Source: Paenibacillus sonchi
GTDB taxonomy: Bacteria; Bacillota; Bacilli; Paenibacillales; Paenibacillaceae
Length of the DNA: 64,000 bases
Direction of reading: 5' to 3'
Assembly: GCF_016772475.1 (NCBI RefSeq)
Contig: NZ_CP068595.1
Location: forward strand, 6,138,001 to 6,202,000
Positions 42,860 to 52,540 of the stretch are shown here, one piece after another. The position numbers and the translations under genes were made by a program. The notes under the pieces were generated by a model that ran no database searches, was not told the DNA's origin, and saw only the letters and a program-made list of their open reading frames with translations. The first letter of the stretch is position 1. Each line of letters begins with the position of its first letter.

Positions 42860-43174
42860 ATGCCAGCGATTAAAGGAAAGAAGTCTAAAACGTATTCTTA
42901 TGAAACAAAGCTGGAGGCAATACGTCTTCATATGGTCGAAGGTTGGACCTATCGTAAAATTATGGAGAAGTTCGAAATTACAGACAGACATCGGTTGAAA
43001 ACATGGATGAGGAAATACCGGGAACTGGGAGAGTTCGGACTTGTGGACCAGCGAGGACGGCGAGAACAATATGTCGATCAAGAAAGACAGGTCAAATGGC
43101 TCAAACAGGAGAACGAAATGCTAAAAAAGTGCTTGGAAATCTGGATGCAGGAGATGAAACAGAGCGGTATGTAA
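42860..43174 (+). CDS. IS3-family OrfA
   Basis: The 104-residue protein has an HTH (YSYETKLEAIRLHMVEGWTYRKIMEKFEITDRHRLKTWMRKY) and a leucine-zipper-like tail (VKWLKQENEMLKKCLEIW). It binds the IS ends and also forms the N-terminus of the fused transposase. Confidence 0.9.
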   Translation: MPAIKGKKSKTYSYETKLEAIRLHMVEGWTYRKIMEKFEITDRHRLKTWMRKYRELGEFGLVDQRGRREQYVDQERQVKWLKQENEMLKKCLEIWMQEMKQSGM

Positions 43175-44013
43175 CGATTGAGAGAGCCTCAAGTGAATAT
43201 CCGGTTCGTCATTTGTGCAAAGTGTTTGGGGTCTCCAGAAGCGGATATTACGCCTTTCTAAAGCGCAAAGCATTCGATCGGGACCGAGAAGATAGAGAAC
43301 TTGTGAAGAAGGTTTACGAGCACTACAACGGAGTTTACGGATACCGACAGATCCAGTTATTCTTGCTGCAGGATCATGGAGTCTGGATGAATCATAAGAA
43401 GGTGCTACGGCTCATGCAGGTACTTGGAATCCGGTCACGAATAAGGCGAAAACATCGCTGTAATTACGCATCTTCGGACGGAGGGCGAGTCGCTAAAAAC
43501 TTACTGAAGCGAGATTTCAAGGCGGATGCTCCTAACCAAAAATGGGTTACCGATGTGACTCAATACCGGGTGGGAGAATCGTGGCTCTATCTTTCTGCGG
43601 TGAAAGATTTGTTTAACAATGAAATTGTAGCCTACCACATGAGTCAGAAAAATGACAATCCACTGGTTCTACAGACCTTTGAGAAAGCCTTTAACAAGAC
43701 AAAAGACGTGACCGGACTGATCGTTCACAGCGACCAGGGATTCCAATACACGTCTCATGCATACCATGACATGCTGCCAAAGGTTGGCGCCCGAATCAGC
43801 ATGTCCCGCCGAGGAAATTGTTATGACAATGCCTCCATGGAGAGCTTCTTCTCGCATCTCAAAACGGAAGGGCTCTACCCTTATGATATCCGAAATCTGG
43901 ACGAGGCACAAAGACGAATTGAAGCCTATATTCAATTTTACAACCAGTATCGACCGCAACGAAGACTAAATAAGCTGCCTCCGGTGGAGTACCGGAAGCA
44001 GCTTACAGCCTAG
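42860..44013 (+). CDS. IS3-family OrfAB transposase by programmed -1 frameshift
   Basis: The orfA frame reads CTA AAA AAG at 43121-43129, containing the canonical heptamer A-AAA-AAG (43123-43129). A -1 slip joins it to the orfB frame, which runs to 44013. OrfB has an HTH_21-type segment (HLCKVFGVSRSGYYAFLKR) and an rve integrase core with D in WVTDVTQY, D in VHSDQGFQY and E in ASMESFFSHLK, the DDE triad. The C-terminal YNQYRPQRRLNKLPPVEYR is typical of IS3. Confidence 0.88.
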
Positions 44014-44100
44014 GGTCTTTTTTCAGTGTCTACAAAATAGGGGCTTGACCACACCGGAGGCGGGTTTATTGTATTTAGCGCAGGACAGAGCCGCTGCGGA

Positions 44101-45981
44101 TTACACCATGATTTTGCAGATATCATTGGTGAACTGCACGGGATCATTTACCTGCAGGCCTTCGATCAGCAGCGCCTGATTGTACAGCAGGTTCGTGTAC
44201 AGGCCAAGCTTCTCCTTGTCCCCTTCGGCTGCAGCCTTCAGGGATTTGAAGACATCATGATGGATGTTGATCTCCAGCACCTTGTCCGCCTGAACTTCCT
44301 GGCCGTTCGGCATCGCTTTGAGGATTTTCTCCATTTCAATCGTCAGCTCGCCTTCCGTGGAGAGGCAGACCGGATGGGATTTCAGGCGTTTGGAGGCTTT
44401 GACATCCTTCACTTTGCCGGACAGAATGCCCTTCATGGCTTCGAACAATTCCTTGTTCTCGTTTTCTTCCGCTTCCGATGGTTTGTCCTCGGCATTTTCT
44501 TCAAGCCCTAAATCGCCGCTGGATACGTTTTTGAATTCTTTTTCCTTATAGGACATGATCATCTTGATTGCAAATTCATCGATATCGTCCGTGAAGTAGA
44601 GGATTTCGTAACCCTTGTCCGAGACCATTTCGGTCTGCGGCAGCTTTTCGATCCGTTCTACGGATTCTCCGGAAGCATAGTAGATATACTTCTGGTCTTC
44701 CGGCATTCTTTCCACATATTCTGCCAATGTCACCTGTTTCTTCTCCTTGGAGGAGTAGAACATCAGCAGATCCTGGAGAGTTTCTTTTTCCATGCCATAG
44801 TCATTGTAGACCCCGAACTTCAGCTGTCTGCCAAAAGAAGTGTAGAATTTCTCATATTTCTCTCTTTCATCCTTCAGCAGGCTCTGGAGCTGGCTCTTGA
44901 TCTTGCTCTTGATATTCTTGGCAATCAGCGTCAGCTGGCGGTCATGCTGCAGCATCTCACGGGAGATGTTCAGCGACAAGTCCTCGGAATCGACCATTCC
45001 TTTGACGAAGCTGAAATAATCCGGCAGCAGGTCGGCGCATTTATTCATGATCAGCACGCCGTTGGAGTAGAGCTCCAGGCCTTTTTCATATTCCTTGGTG
45101 TAATAGTCAAAAGGTGTGTTCTCCGGAATGAACAGGATCGCATTGTAGACCACCGCGCCATCGGCACTGATGTGGATATGCTTCAGCGGCTTGTCGAAGC
45201 CGTAGCGTTTCTCTGTGTAAAAGTTATTGTAATCCTCATCGGTCAGCTCGTTTTTGTTCTTCCGCCAGATCGGCACCATGCTGTTGACGGTTTGCTCTTC
45301 CTTGGTTTCCTCGAACTCGTTTTCGCTGCCTTCCTTCGGCTTGCTGCTGGTAATCTCCATCTTGATCGGGAAACGGATGAAGTCAGAGTATTTCTTGATG
45401 ATCGATTTCAGGCGGTATTCTTCCAGGAACTCATCGTAATTGTCTTCTTCGGTGTTCGCTTTGATCTTGAGGGTAATCTCGGTTCCTACAGTGTCCTTCT
45501 CCGTCGGCTCAATGGTGTAGCCGTCTGCCCCCTGGGATTCCCACTTGAAGGCCTGGTCGCTGCCCAGCGCCTTGCTGACTACCGTCACATCCTCAGCCAC
45601 CATAAAAGCGGAATAGAACCCAACCCCGAACTGCCCGATAATGTTGTGGCCGTCCTTCGCTTCATTATCCTTCTTAAAAGCAAAGGAGCCGCTGTTGGCG
45701 ATAATCCCCAGGTTATTCTCCAGCTCTTCCTGGGTCATCCCGATCCCTGTATCGGAGATGGTCAGGGTGCGGCTGGCCTTGTCGGCGGCCACTTTAATGT
45801 AATAATCCTCTTTATTGAACACCAGGCCTTCATCGGCCAATGCTTTGTAATAAATTTTGTCAATGGCATCGCTTGCATTCGAGATCAGTTCCCGCAGAAA
45901 AATTTCGCGTTGCGTATAAATGGAGTTAATCATCATTTCCAGCAATCTTTTGGATTCCGCTTTAAACTCTTTTTTGGCCAT
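44101..45981 (-). CDS. htpG: molecular chaperone HtpG (Hsp90)
   Basis: The 626-residue full-length HtpG has N-terminal ATPase motifs [40 protein letters not shown] and [13 protein letters not shown], then the middle domain ([17 protein letters not shown] [10 protein letters not shown]) and the C-terminal dimer domain ending [12 protein letters not shown]. It is a cytosolic ATP-dependent chaperone. A perfect CIRCE operator lies upstream and its terminator has been split by an IS3 element. Monocistronic. Interesting beside the island's Hsp90-like ATPase, which is not a simple copy of it. Confidence 0.95.
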   Translation of the reverse strand: MAKKEFKAESKRLLEMMINSIYTQREIFLRELISNASDAIDKIYYKALADEGLVFNKEDYYIKVAADKASRTLTISDTGIGMTQEELENNLGIIANSGSFAFKKDNEAKDGHNIIGQFGVGFYSAFMVAEDVTVVSKALGSDQAFKWESQGADGYTIEPTEKDTVGTEITLKIKANTEEDNYDEFLEEYRLKSIIKKYSDFIRFPIKMEITSSKPKEGSENEFEETKEEQTVNSMVPIWRKNKNELTDEDYNNFYTEKRYGFDKPLKHIHISADGAVVYNAILFIPENTPFDYYTKEYEKGLELYSNGVLIMNKCADLLPDYFSFVKGMVDSEDLSLNISREMLQHDRQLTLIAKNIKSKIKSQLQSLLKDEREKYEKFYTSFGRQLKFGVYNDYGMEKETLQDLLMFYSSKEKKQVTLAEYVERMPEDQKYIYYASGESVERIEKLPQTEMVSDKGYEILYFTDDIDEFAIKMIMSYKEKEFKNVSSGDLGLEENAEDKPSEAEENENKELFEAMKGILSGKVKDVKASKRLKSHPVCLSTEGELTIEMEKILKAMPNGQEVQADKVLEINIHHDVFKSLKAAAEGDKEKLGLYTNLLYNQALLIEGLQVNDPVQFTNDICKIMV

Positions 45982-46030
45982 GAATAAATAAATCTCCTTT
46001 CAAAAGTAACCTCTGATGGTTTCCGGCTGA

Positions 46031-46057
46031 TTAGCACTCCAGTGCGAGGAGTGCTAA
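46031..46057 (-). promoter_or_regulatory. CIRCE operator (HrcA site) for htpG
   Basis: TTAGCACTC-N9-GAGTGCTAA, a perfect match to the CIRCE consensus, about 50 bp upstream of the htpG start and just downstream of the promoter. HrcA binding would repress htpG until heat shock. Confidence 0.93.
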
Positions 46058-46067
46058 CACTTCCTTT

Positions 46068-46097
46068 TATATACCATATTCCTGTTTTTGATGTCAA
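46068..46097 (-). promoter_or_regulatory. sigma-A-type promoter of htpG
   Basis: Minus-strand TTGACA (46092-46097), 18-bp spacer, TATATA (46068-46073). CIRCE begins about 10 bp downstream, over the start of the transcript. Confidence 0.75.
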
Positions 46098-46139
46098 TAT
46101 ATTGCTGCATACCGGAACCCTTTTTTGCGCCAAAGAAGG

Positions 46140-46775
46140 CTAGCGGACTGTGAATCTATCTAATATATTTTTCCACAGATAGTCATTATCGTGAAACTCA
46201 TCAGGAACCCCGGGGATCTGCAGGGCGCACACATTCGGAAAAGGCCACGGGGTTTCAACAATACCGCCTACCGGAGCCTGATTAATCACCAGCACATTGA
46301 ATTCGCCGGACACCAGCTCTTTTAGAACATCCAGCAGTTCCGCCGTTTCATGTATGGTTCCTTCCGTCCGGATAAATAGAATCCGGTTAGCGCTCCTGAG
46401 CGTCTCCAAAAACCGTGGAACACGCCGGGCAACCTTCTCCCTAAGCTCCGGGTAGCTCACAAGCTGGGTAGGTGTATTCTGATTCAGCGGAAAATCATGG
46501 TGGGAGAAGATATAATACGCTGCATCCCGTACAATATAGCATTCGGCCTTTTCATTAATACCGGTAATCGCCAGATTGGGCAGTTCCATAAAATTGGAAA
46601 ACCGGTTCCGCAAGAGGTTGCTCACACCGGACAATGCAGGCGACTCCACCCAGTCCAGAACACCCCCGATCTTCCTCCGCATATGACGCGATAACTGGTC
46701 TGCAGCCAGACAATTCCGCCCCAGGCTAAAGATGACATCATAGGTTCCTTGTATCTCATTAAAATTCATGTCCAT
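46140..46775 (-). CDS. DUF1796 putative cysteine peptidase
   Basis: The 211-residue protein has the DUF1796 opening YDVIFSLGRNCLAADQLSRH with the conserved cysteine, then GGVLDWVESP, a middle YYIFSHHDFP with the histidine, and RFLETLRSANRILFIRTEG. DUF1796 is described as a papain-like cysteine peptidase family, often near glycosyltransferase or capsule genes. Here a glycosyltransferase is divergent at 46920, in line with that. Substrate unknown. Confidence 0.82.
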   Translation of the reverse strand: MDMNFNEIQGTYDVIFSLGRNCLAADQLSRHMRRKIGGVLDWVESPALSGVSNLLRNRFSNFMELPNLAITGINEKAECYIVRDAAYYIFSHHDFPLNQNTPTQLVSYPELREKVARRVPRFLETLRSANRILFIRTEGTIHETAELLDVLKELVSGEFNVLVINQAPVGGIVETPWPFPNVCALQIPGVPDEFHDNDYLWKNILDRFTVR

Positions 46776-46919
46776 TCCCCTCCTGCATCGTTTACTATAT
46801 TTAATTACGCAAATAAAAAAGGGATTGGACTGTCCGGCCTATAACAGCGAATTAGTCAGATATGCAGGTCATAACATACGAATCTCACATACAATAATTT
46901 TATAAAAAAAGGATAGGCG

Positions 46920-47807
46920 GTGTGCATTTTGGCCAAAATATCAGTTCTTATGCCAGTTTATAATATGGCCGCATATATTGAAGAAGCGATTTGCAGTATT
47001 CTAACCCAGACCTATTCGGATTTCGAATTGCTTATTATTGATGACGGATCAACGGACGGAACTTTGGATATTATCCGAAAATTTGATGATACCCGGATTA
47101 AAGTGATTGCCCATTCAGTGAACCATGGGCTGATTGCAAGCCTAAATCAAGGCATTGATTGTTGTACAGGCGAGTATATTGCCCGGATGGATGGCGACGA
47201 TATCGCTTTGCCCCACCGGTTCCAGCGTCAAGTGGAATTCATGGACACCCATCCGGATTACGGCGTTTGCGGTTCTCAGGTTTATTTGTTGGGCAAAGAC
47301 AGTGTTAGCACCAAACCTATAACTCATGAAGAGATCCTATGCTGGCAGCTGTTTCACTGTACAATTATGCATCCAACCATCATGATCCGAAGATCCGTAC
47401 TTGTGAACCATGGGATCAGGTATCTGGATTATCCCCATGCAGAAGATTATGAACTATGGAACCGGTTAGGAGCAGTAACGAAGTTAATGAATCTCCCCGA
47501 GGTTTTGCTCATGTACAGAGTACATCCGGGCCAGATCTCAAATACTCAGCAGCAGGTACAATTAGTACAATCCGAACGCATCCGCAGAGATCAACTGCGC
47601 CTGCTTGGTATTGAACCCACCGCCGAGGAGTATCAGACCCATTTGGATTTTTGCCATTTCAGAATACGGGTACATGAACCCGCTCACTATTATCAATGCT
47701 TAGCCTGGGCTCACAAGCTCCTGGAGGGCAACCTGCGCACACAAAAATATCACCATGAAACCTTAAATTCGGTATTATCGCAATGTTTCAGTTTTTCTAG
47801 CTACTAG
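46920..47807 (+). CDS. family 2 glycosyltransferase
   Basis: The 295-residue GT-A enzyme reads ISVLMPVYNMAAYIEEAICSIL, QTYSDFELLIIDDGSTDGT (nucleotide site), then ARMDGDDIALPHRF carrying the DxD metal motif, and HAEDYELWNRLG near residue 180. GTG 46920 has AAAGGA upstream; TTG 46929 is an alternative. It adds a sugar to an unknown acceptor, probably envelope glycan. Confidence 0.88.
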   Translation: MCILAKISVLMPVYNMAAYIEEAICSILTQTYSDFELLIIDDGSTDGTLDIIRKFDDTRIKVIAHSVNHGLIASLNQGIDCCTGEYIARMDGDDIALPHRFQRQVEFMDTHPDYGVCGSQVYLLGKDSVSTKPITHEEILCWQLFHCTIMHPTIMIRRSVLVNHGIRYLDYPHAEDYELWNRLGAVTKLMNLPEVLLMYRVHPGQISNTQQQVQLVQSERIRRDQLRLLGIEPTAEEYQTHLDFCHFRIRVHEPAHYYQCLAWAHKLLEGNLRTQKYHHETLNSVLSQCFSFSSY

Positions 47808-47822
47808 GGTTCTGATCTATCA

Positions 47823-47866
47823 AAAAAAGGTTGGGCAGATCAACGAGATCTCCCCAACCTTCTTTA
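47823..47866. terminator. bidirectional intrinsic terminator
   Basis: AAAAAAGGTTGGG...CCCAACCTTCTTT hairpin between convergent genes ending at 47807 and 47891. Confidence 0.85.
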
Positions 47867-47890
47867 TGTTTAACCGGAGTACGTGTTCCT

Positions 47891-48577
47891 TCATAATGTC
47901 AGGCTTCCGCCATGATAGCAGTAATACGATTTAGCCTGAAGATTCTGCAGGACATTTAAGGACTGATCTGCACGCTCACGGTCCAGACAAAAATCCGGAT
48001 TGGCTATAATTAATTCATCCCCGTCCCTAACCGCTGCATCGCCCGTAATGACACTGCTTAATTCAGGAAAATACAAAGAAATATGGCCTGACGTATGCCC
48101 CGGTGTGGCAATGACCTTACATTGCTGATTTAAAATCCACTCCCCGTCATGGACGGTCTGATCTACGGAAACATGCTGTAGACTTTTTAGCCGCTGCACG
48201 AACCAGTGTCCAAAACCTTGTTGTTCCTCCGGCATATGCTCCAGCATTGCTTCAGCTTGGACTAATCTCTCCGGTTTCACTTTGCCGCTGATACATTCCG
48301 CTTCCACTCCGCTTGCCATAATCGTAACTGAAGGGTATTTTGCTTTGAAATCGTACAATGAACCGATATGGTCATCATCATAGTGTGTGATCAGGATATT
48401 TTTTAAGTTCATTATGTCATAGCCATGGGCAACAATCTCCTTTTCAATGAAAGGAAGAAACCCCGGATATCCGGTATCCACCAGGGTTAATTCATTCTCT
48501 GAAACAATCAGGCTTGGATATATATAATTGGGTTGACCATTATACTCAAATTCAACCGGAAGTTCGATTATTTTCAT
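47891..48577 (-). CDS. MBL-fold metallo-hydrolase (glyoxalase-II-like)
   Basis: 228 residues from ATG 48577, which follows GGAGGATAG. Metal motif ILITHYDDDHIGSL (HxxDDH, a variant of HxHxDH with Tyr-Asp in place of the second His), then ATPGHTSGHISLYFPE, ITGDAAV and a C-terminal YYCYHGG. The family includes hydroxyacylglutathione-hydrolase-like and lactonase-like enzymes. Monocistronic. Confidence 0.87.
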   Translation of the reverse strand: MKIIELPVEFEYNGQPNYIYPSLIVSENELTLVDTGYPGFLPFIEKEIVAHGYDIMNLKNILITHYDDDHIGSLYDFKAKYPSVTIMASGVEAECISGKVKPERLVQAEAMLEHMPEEQQGFGHWFVQRLKSLQHVSVDQTVHDGEWILNQQCKVIATPGHTSGHISLYFPELSSVITGDAAVRDGDELIIANPDFCLDRERADQSLNVLQNLQAKSYYCYHGGSLTL

Positions 48578-48638
48578 TGTTACTCTATCCTCCATAGATG
48601 ATTAATAAGGCAGCTAATTTAACCTCCGCATCCTCCAT

Positions 48639-49535
48639 TTACAATGCAACCGCCTTTGCCTCCGCATCGGCCAGCAGCATCTGAATCAGCGACTGCAGCG
48701 GCAGCGACTTCCACTTCTTCGGGTGGATCAGCAGCTGCAGATCAAAGTGGATTTCGGGATGTACAAAAGCCAGCTCCGCCAGGGTGCCCCGCTCAATCTC
48801 TTCTTCGGCTACAATTCTTGGAAGCAGGGCAATCCCGAGTCCATTGCGCACGCAACGCTTGATCGCCTCCAGGTTGGACAGCTCAAAGCCGATGCGGAAA
48901 TTGATCCCGTGCTCCCGCAGCAGATTCTCAAACAGGCTGCGGTAAATACAGCTCTCCTCGGAGACGATCAGCTCACATTGGTTCAGGTCCTGCAGCGTCA
49001 CACCGTCCAGCTTGGCTAACGGATGGCCCTTGGGTGCCACCAGTACGAGCGGCTCGTCCCTGATAACCATGCGTTCCAGCTGCGAATCTGTGGTGCTGCG
49101 GTCGAGCATCAGACCGATATCGACTTCGCCATCCCTGATTTTGGTCACCAGGTTCGCCTCCTGCTCGGTTTGCAGATGAATATTCAGCCCTGGGAACGTC
49201 GTCCTCAGCTGCTGCAGAAAAGGCGGCAGGTAAAAGGCGGCAAGTGAATCTATCGTTCCGATAGTCAAAGTTCCCCCGATCTGCTGGGCAATGGTTTCTT
49301 TGGAGCGGTCATACAGGTCCAATATTTCCACGAACAGCTTCAGCAGCTCTTCACCAGGCGGAGTCAAGCGCAGTGCGCGTCCATGCCTTTCTATCAGCGG
49401 AACCCCGTATTCCTTCTCAATCTTCTGAATCTGCATGGTCACACTGGACTGCGCATAGCCCAGCTCTTCAGCCGCACGGGTAAAGCTCTGCCGCTTCGCA
49501 ACCTCGCGGAAGGTCCGCATATATGTTAAATCCAT
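48639..49535 (-). CDS. LysR-family transcriptional regulator
   Basis: The 298-residue regulator has HTH MDLTYMRTFREVAKRQSFTRAAEELGYAQSSVTMQIQKIEKEYGVPLIER and the effector domain GTLTIGTIDSLAAFYLPPFL ... DVDIGLMLDRS ... AIKRCVRNGLGIALLPRIV. It is divergent from the dapA-like gene with a palindrome in the shared 119-bp gap, so it probably regulates that gene and itself. Confidence 0.9.
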   Translation of the reverse strand: MDLTYMRTFREVAKRQSFTRAAEELGYAQSSVTMQIQKIEKEYGVPLIERHGRALRLTPPGEELLKLFVEILDLYDRSKETIAQQIGGTLTIGTIDSLAAFYLPPFLQQLRTTFPGLNIHLQTEQEANLVTKIRDGEVDIGLMLDRSTTDSQLERMVIRDEPLVLVAPKGHPLAKLDGVTLQDLNQCELIVSEESCIYRSLFENLLREHGINFRIGFELSNLEAIKRCVRNGLGIALLPRIVAEEEIERGTLAELAFVHPEIHFDLQLLIHPKKWKSLPLQSLIQMLLADAEAKAVAL

Positions 49536-49549
49536 AATCTCACCCTAAC

Positions 49550-49564
49550 ATCAATATTATTGAT
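49550..49564. promoter_or_regulatory. palindromic LysR-type operator
   Basis: ATCAAT-ATT-ATTGAT, containing the LysR T-N11-A pattern, in the gap between the LysR gene (49535) and the dapA-like gene (49655). Confidence 0.6.
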
Positions 49565-49654
49565 AACCTACATCATTTATTATAGCTAACACCGATGAAA
49601 TATTCCATGCTACAGTAAGATAAAAGGATTTTAACATTTTGGAGGACGATATTC

Positions 49655-50551
49655 ATGTTAACAGAAGAACAGATTTATGGAATCTATGTTCCCGTGGTAA
49701 CCCCGTTCAATGCTGCTGGCGAGATCGATCTGGAATCGTACCAGCGTTATGTGAACAACATCATCAAGAACAATATTCATGGTCTGGTCGTCAATGGAAC
49801 CACTGGAGAATCGCCGACAGTCAACATACAGGAATTACAGACCCTCGTGAACACCTCACGGGAATTATTGAAATCCAGCAGCATTCCGCTGGTTATCGGC
49901 ACAGGCACAAATGATACTGCTTCCACGGTTGCCCGCACCGAGCTGGCTGCGAATTCAGGCGCTGACGCTGTGCTGGTAGTCGTGCCTTATTACAGCCGTC
50001 CTTCCCAGCAAGGCATTATTGAACATTTCCGCAAAGCGGCCGAGGTGGGCATTCCGGTCATTGCCTATGATATCCCCGGCCGCACCGGGGTCGGCATGTC
50101 CGTCAATACCGCACGCACCATCCTCGAAATGAACAATGTCGTGGGCTTAAAGGACTGCTCCGGCTCGCCGCTGCTCGTCACTGAGCTGTCCCGCCTGGGC
50201 TCGAAGCCGGTGCTGTGCGGCGATGATCTCCATTTCTTCGATATGCTGGGCTGCGGGGCCGCCGGCGGCATGCTGGCCTCGGCCAATGTGCATACCGCCA
50301 AATTCCTCGGCATCTATGAACAGTTCAGAGCCGGACAGCTCGAAGAAGCCAGAGCGGCATTCGACCGGCTCATCCCGCTGATGAAGCTGCTCTTCAAGGA
50401 GTCGAATCCGGCCCCGATCAAATGGCTGCTCAGCGCCTATGGGGAAATCGCCTCCGATACACTCCGCCTGCCGATGACCTCCATCAGCTCCGGGCTGCGT
50501 GAGGAATTGGGAGCTTATCTGGCCGGATCAAACCATCTGGCAGCCATTTGA
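49655..50551 (+). CDS. dapA: dihydrodipicolinate synthase family protein
   Basis: The 298-residue TIM-barrel aldolase behind GGAGG has the pyruvate-binding GTTGESPT, catalytic Tyr in VIAYDIPGRTG and Schiff-base Lys in VVGLKDCSG. DapA condenses pyruvate with aspartate semialdehyde for lysine and dipicolinate synthesis. Because it stands alone under a LysR regulator and not in a lysine operon, it may be a paralogue with another keto-acid aldol substrate (N-acetylneuraminate or KDG type); the symbol is therefore tentative. Confidence 0.85.
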   Translation: MLTEEQIYGIYVPVVTPFNAAGEIDLESYQRYVNNIIKNNIHGLVVNGTTGESPTVNIQELQTLVNTSRELLKSSSIPLVIGTGTNDTASTVARTELAANSGADAVLVVVPYYSRPSQQGIIEHFRKAAEVGIPVIAYDIPGRTGVGMSVNTARTILEMNNVVGLKDCSGSPLLVTELSRLGSKPVLCGDDLHFFDMLGCGAAGGMLASANVHTAKFLGIYEQFRAGQLEEARAAFDRLIPLMKLLFKESNPAPIKWLLSAYGEIASDTLRLPMTSISSGLREELGAYLAGSNHLAAI

Positions 50552-50563
50552 TATTGTGCTGAC

Positions 50564-50617
50564 AACAACAACCGCCAGGTTACAGTCTGAGACTGTAGTC
50601 TGGCGGTTGTTGTTGTA
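50564..50617. terminator. intrinsic terminator
   Basis: Very long stem ACAACAACCGCCAG...CTGGCGGTTGTTGTTGT with inner ACAGTC/GACTGT, after the dapA-like gene. Confidence 0.88.
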
Positions 50618-50624
50618 TCGGCCG

Positions 50625-50854
50625 CTTTTCCTTTAAACATCCGCAGCCGCCCGCTACCCAGCTATCTGCTATACCCTGCCGCCCGCTGCAGGCAGACCGC
50701 CGTGGCGAAATACAGCCTCCCCCGGCGAAATCAGAGGTACTTTTACCTCTCACTCCCCTTTGCTGCCTACTCCCGGCAAATGTTTTCCTGCAAAAAGCAA
50801 AGAAACAGCCTCCCACCCAGGGAAGCTGTTATCTATAAATCTGTGTGCCGCAGT
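50625..50854. other. intergenic between convergent genes
   Basis: About 230 bp without a gene between the dapA-like terminator and the helicase stop. The run GAAACAGCCTCCC...GGGAAGCTGTT (50810-50830) is a hairpin, likely the helicase terminator. Confidence 0.45.
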
Positions 50855-52366
50855 TTACTGCGGTCTGCCAGCTTTGGCAGCAGGTTTGCCGCCTTGGGTG
50901 CCGGCAGGTCTGCTATTCTGCCCGGCGCTTGTCCGCTCACCCGGTCTCCCGCCAGCGCTGCCGGGGCGGCTGCCTGCACCAGCTCCAGATCGCGCTCCAC
51001 TGGCGGGAGCACTTCCAGGGCTTGTCCCGGCTGCTGCATGCTGGGCCCGCTCCCCGTTCGGTCTGCTTCCCGAACGGTTCCTGCTGCCGCCGCCAGAGCT
51101 GTTGCCCGGGCGGTTGCCCTGGGTGAACCACTCGGACTTCGGCTTGCGGGCCGGATTGGACTTCGCCTTTGCCGCCGGTTTCGCCGGTGTCTTGACCGGA
51201 CGGTCTCTCAGCAGCGCCTGGGTACTCTCGGACATTGGATAGGCGTGGTCCTTCACTTCGGGAATCGTCTTGCCGATCAGCTTCTGGATATCCTTCAGGT
51301 ACGGGATCTCTTCTGCTTCGCATAAGGAAATGGCAACTCCGCTCATCCCGGCACGGCCGGTGCGGCCGATCCGGTGAACATAGGTCTCCGGAATATTCGG
51401 CAGGTTGAAATTAATAACATGCGACAGCTCATCAATATCAATCCCGCGCGCAGCAATGTCCGTAGCAACGAGTACACGGGTGGCTCCGCTTTTAAAGTTG
51501 CGCAGCGCATTTTGCCGGTCATTCTGGGACTTGTTGCCATGAATGGCTTGAGCCGTAATATTATTCCGGGTCAAATCGCGGGTCACCCGGTCAGCCCCCC
51601 GCTTGGTACGGGTAAAAACCAATGCCGACACAATGGATTTGTCCTGCAATAGACGGTTCAATTGCTTTTGCTTATTGCCGTTCTCCAGCAGATAGACCGA
51701 TTGTTCAATACGGTCCACAGTAGAGGAAACCGGGGTAATCTCGATTTTCACCGGATTCACCAGCAGCGTTTTGATCAAATTCGAAATTTCTGTCGGCATC
51801 GTAGCCGAGAAGAACAAGGTTTGTTTTTTGTTTGGCATTTTGGCGATGATCCGCTTTACATCATGAATGAAACCCATGTCTAACATACGGTCCGCTTCGT
51901 CCAGCACCAGAATCTGCACATATTGCAAATCCGCATGCTTTTGGGTAATCAGGTCGATGAGACGGCCTGGTGTGGCGATCAGGATGTCTGCACCCTGGCT
52001 TAATGCCCGTTCTTGAGCTTTTTGTGACACACCGCCGACTATAGCTGTTGAGCGGATATTGGTGAATTTGCTGTAGGCCTGAATATTTTCCGAGATTTGC
52101 AGGGCAAGCTCTCTTGTGGGGGTAAGAATAAGCGAACGGATGCCGCGTTTGCCGCCCGTTACGGAAGGCTGCTGGCTTAACAGCTGAATAATCGGCAGAG
52201 AAAATGCTGCTGTTTTACCTGTTCCGGTCTGTGCGCAGCCAAGGACATCCCGGCCAGCCAGAGCCGCTGGAATGGATTCCTCCTGAATGGGGGTGGGGGA
52301 TGTATAATTTTCTTGGTTTAACGCCTTAAGGATTGCCGGGATTAAATTCAAATCATTAAAAGTCAT
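50855..52366 (-). CDS. DEAD-box RNA helicase (RhlE/CshA-like)
   Basis: The 503-residue protein has the full motif set: Q-motif YTSPTPIQ, motif I AQTGTGKT, Ia PTRELALQ, II VLDEAD, III SATMP, IV VFTRTKRG, V ATDIAARGID and VI HRIGRTGRAG. The ~120-residue tail is a low-complexity, basic Gly/Arg/Ser/Ala region (GGGSRNRSGSRPNGER..., RSGAGAGSRPGSAGG) that should bind RNA non-specifically. It unwinds RNA in ribosome assembly, mRNA decay or cold adaptation. Start ATG 52366 behind AAGGAG. Confidence 0.92.
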   Translation of the reverse strand: MTFNDLNLIPAILKALNQENYTSPTPIQEESIPAALAGRDVLGCAQTGTGKTAAFSLPIIQLLSQQPSVTGGKRGIRSLILTPTRELALQISENIQAYSKFTNIRSTAIVGGVSQKAQERALSQGADILIATPGRLIDLITQKHADLQYVQILVLDEADRMLDMGFIHDVKRIIAKMPNKKQTLFFSATMPTEISNLIKTLLVNPVKIEITPVSSTVDRIEQSVYLLENGNKQKQLNRLLQDKSIVSALVFTRTKRGADRVTRDLTRNNITAQAIHGNKSQNDRQNALRNFKSGATRVLVATDIAARGIDIDELSHVINFNLPNIPETYVHRIGRTGRAGMSGVAISLCEAEEIPYLKDIQKLIGKTIPEVKDHAYPMSESTQALLRDRPVKTPAKPAAKAKSNPARKPKSEWFTQGNRPGNSSGGGSRNRSGSRPNGERAQHAAAGTSPGSAPASGARSGAGAGSRPGSAGGRPGERTSAGQNSRPAGTQGGKPAAKAGRPQ

Positions 52367-52540
52367 GTTGTCTCCTTAATGTGAAATACATATATTTTCA
52401 GATCATGTGCGGGCATATTCAGCTTATTCCTGTGTCTCCACATAGCGCAGTTGTAAATCATAACACATAATGATACCACAGATTCGTATATTAGATAGTA
52501 CTTTTAATCCGGTTTTGGTTTTGTCCAAAAGATTTCCAGA

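Larger units (their letters stand above)
42785..44051 (+). mobile_element. IS3-family (IS150-like) insertion sequence
   Basis: About 1267 bp. Left end TGAAGTGCACCCC...TAGACATTG and right end (reversed) TGGTCAAGCCCC...TAGACACTG form imperfect terminal inverted repeats. A 3-bp CAC is present on both sides (42782-42784 and 44052-44054), a target duplication of the size usual for this group. Two overlapping frames orfA and orfB are joined by a slippery heptamer. Both look intact, so the element may be active. Confidence 0.88.
42761..44069 (-). terminator. htpG terminator split by the IS element
   Basis: Left half AAAAAAAACCGCCCCGG (42761-42777) and right half CCGGAGGCGGGTTT (44054-44067) would form one hairpin with loop of about 6 nt if the IS and one CAC repeat were removed. 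On the minus strand this is a GC stem followed by T8, directly downstream of htpG. The IS sits in the loop. Confidence 0.7.

Noticed and set aside
44944..45987. Long open frame (347 codons) on the plus strand
   Set aside because: It is the antisense of htpG, whose protein is certain; no ribosome site or family match.
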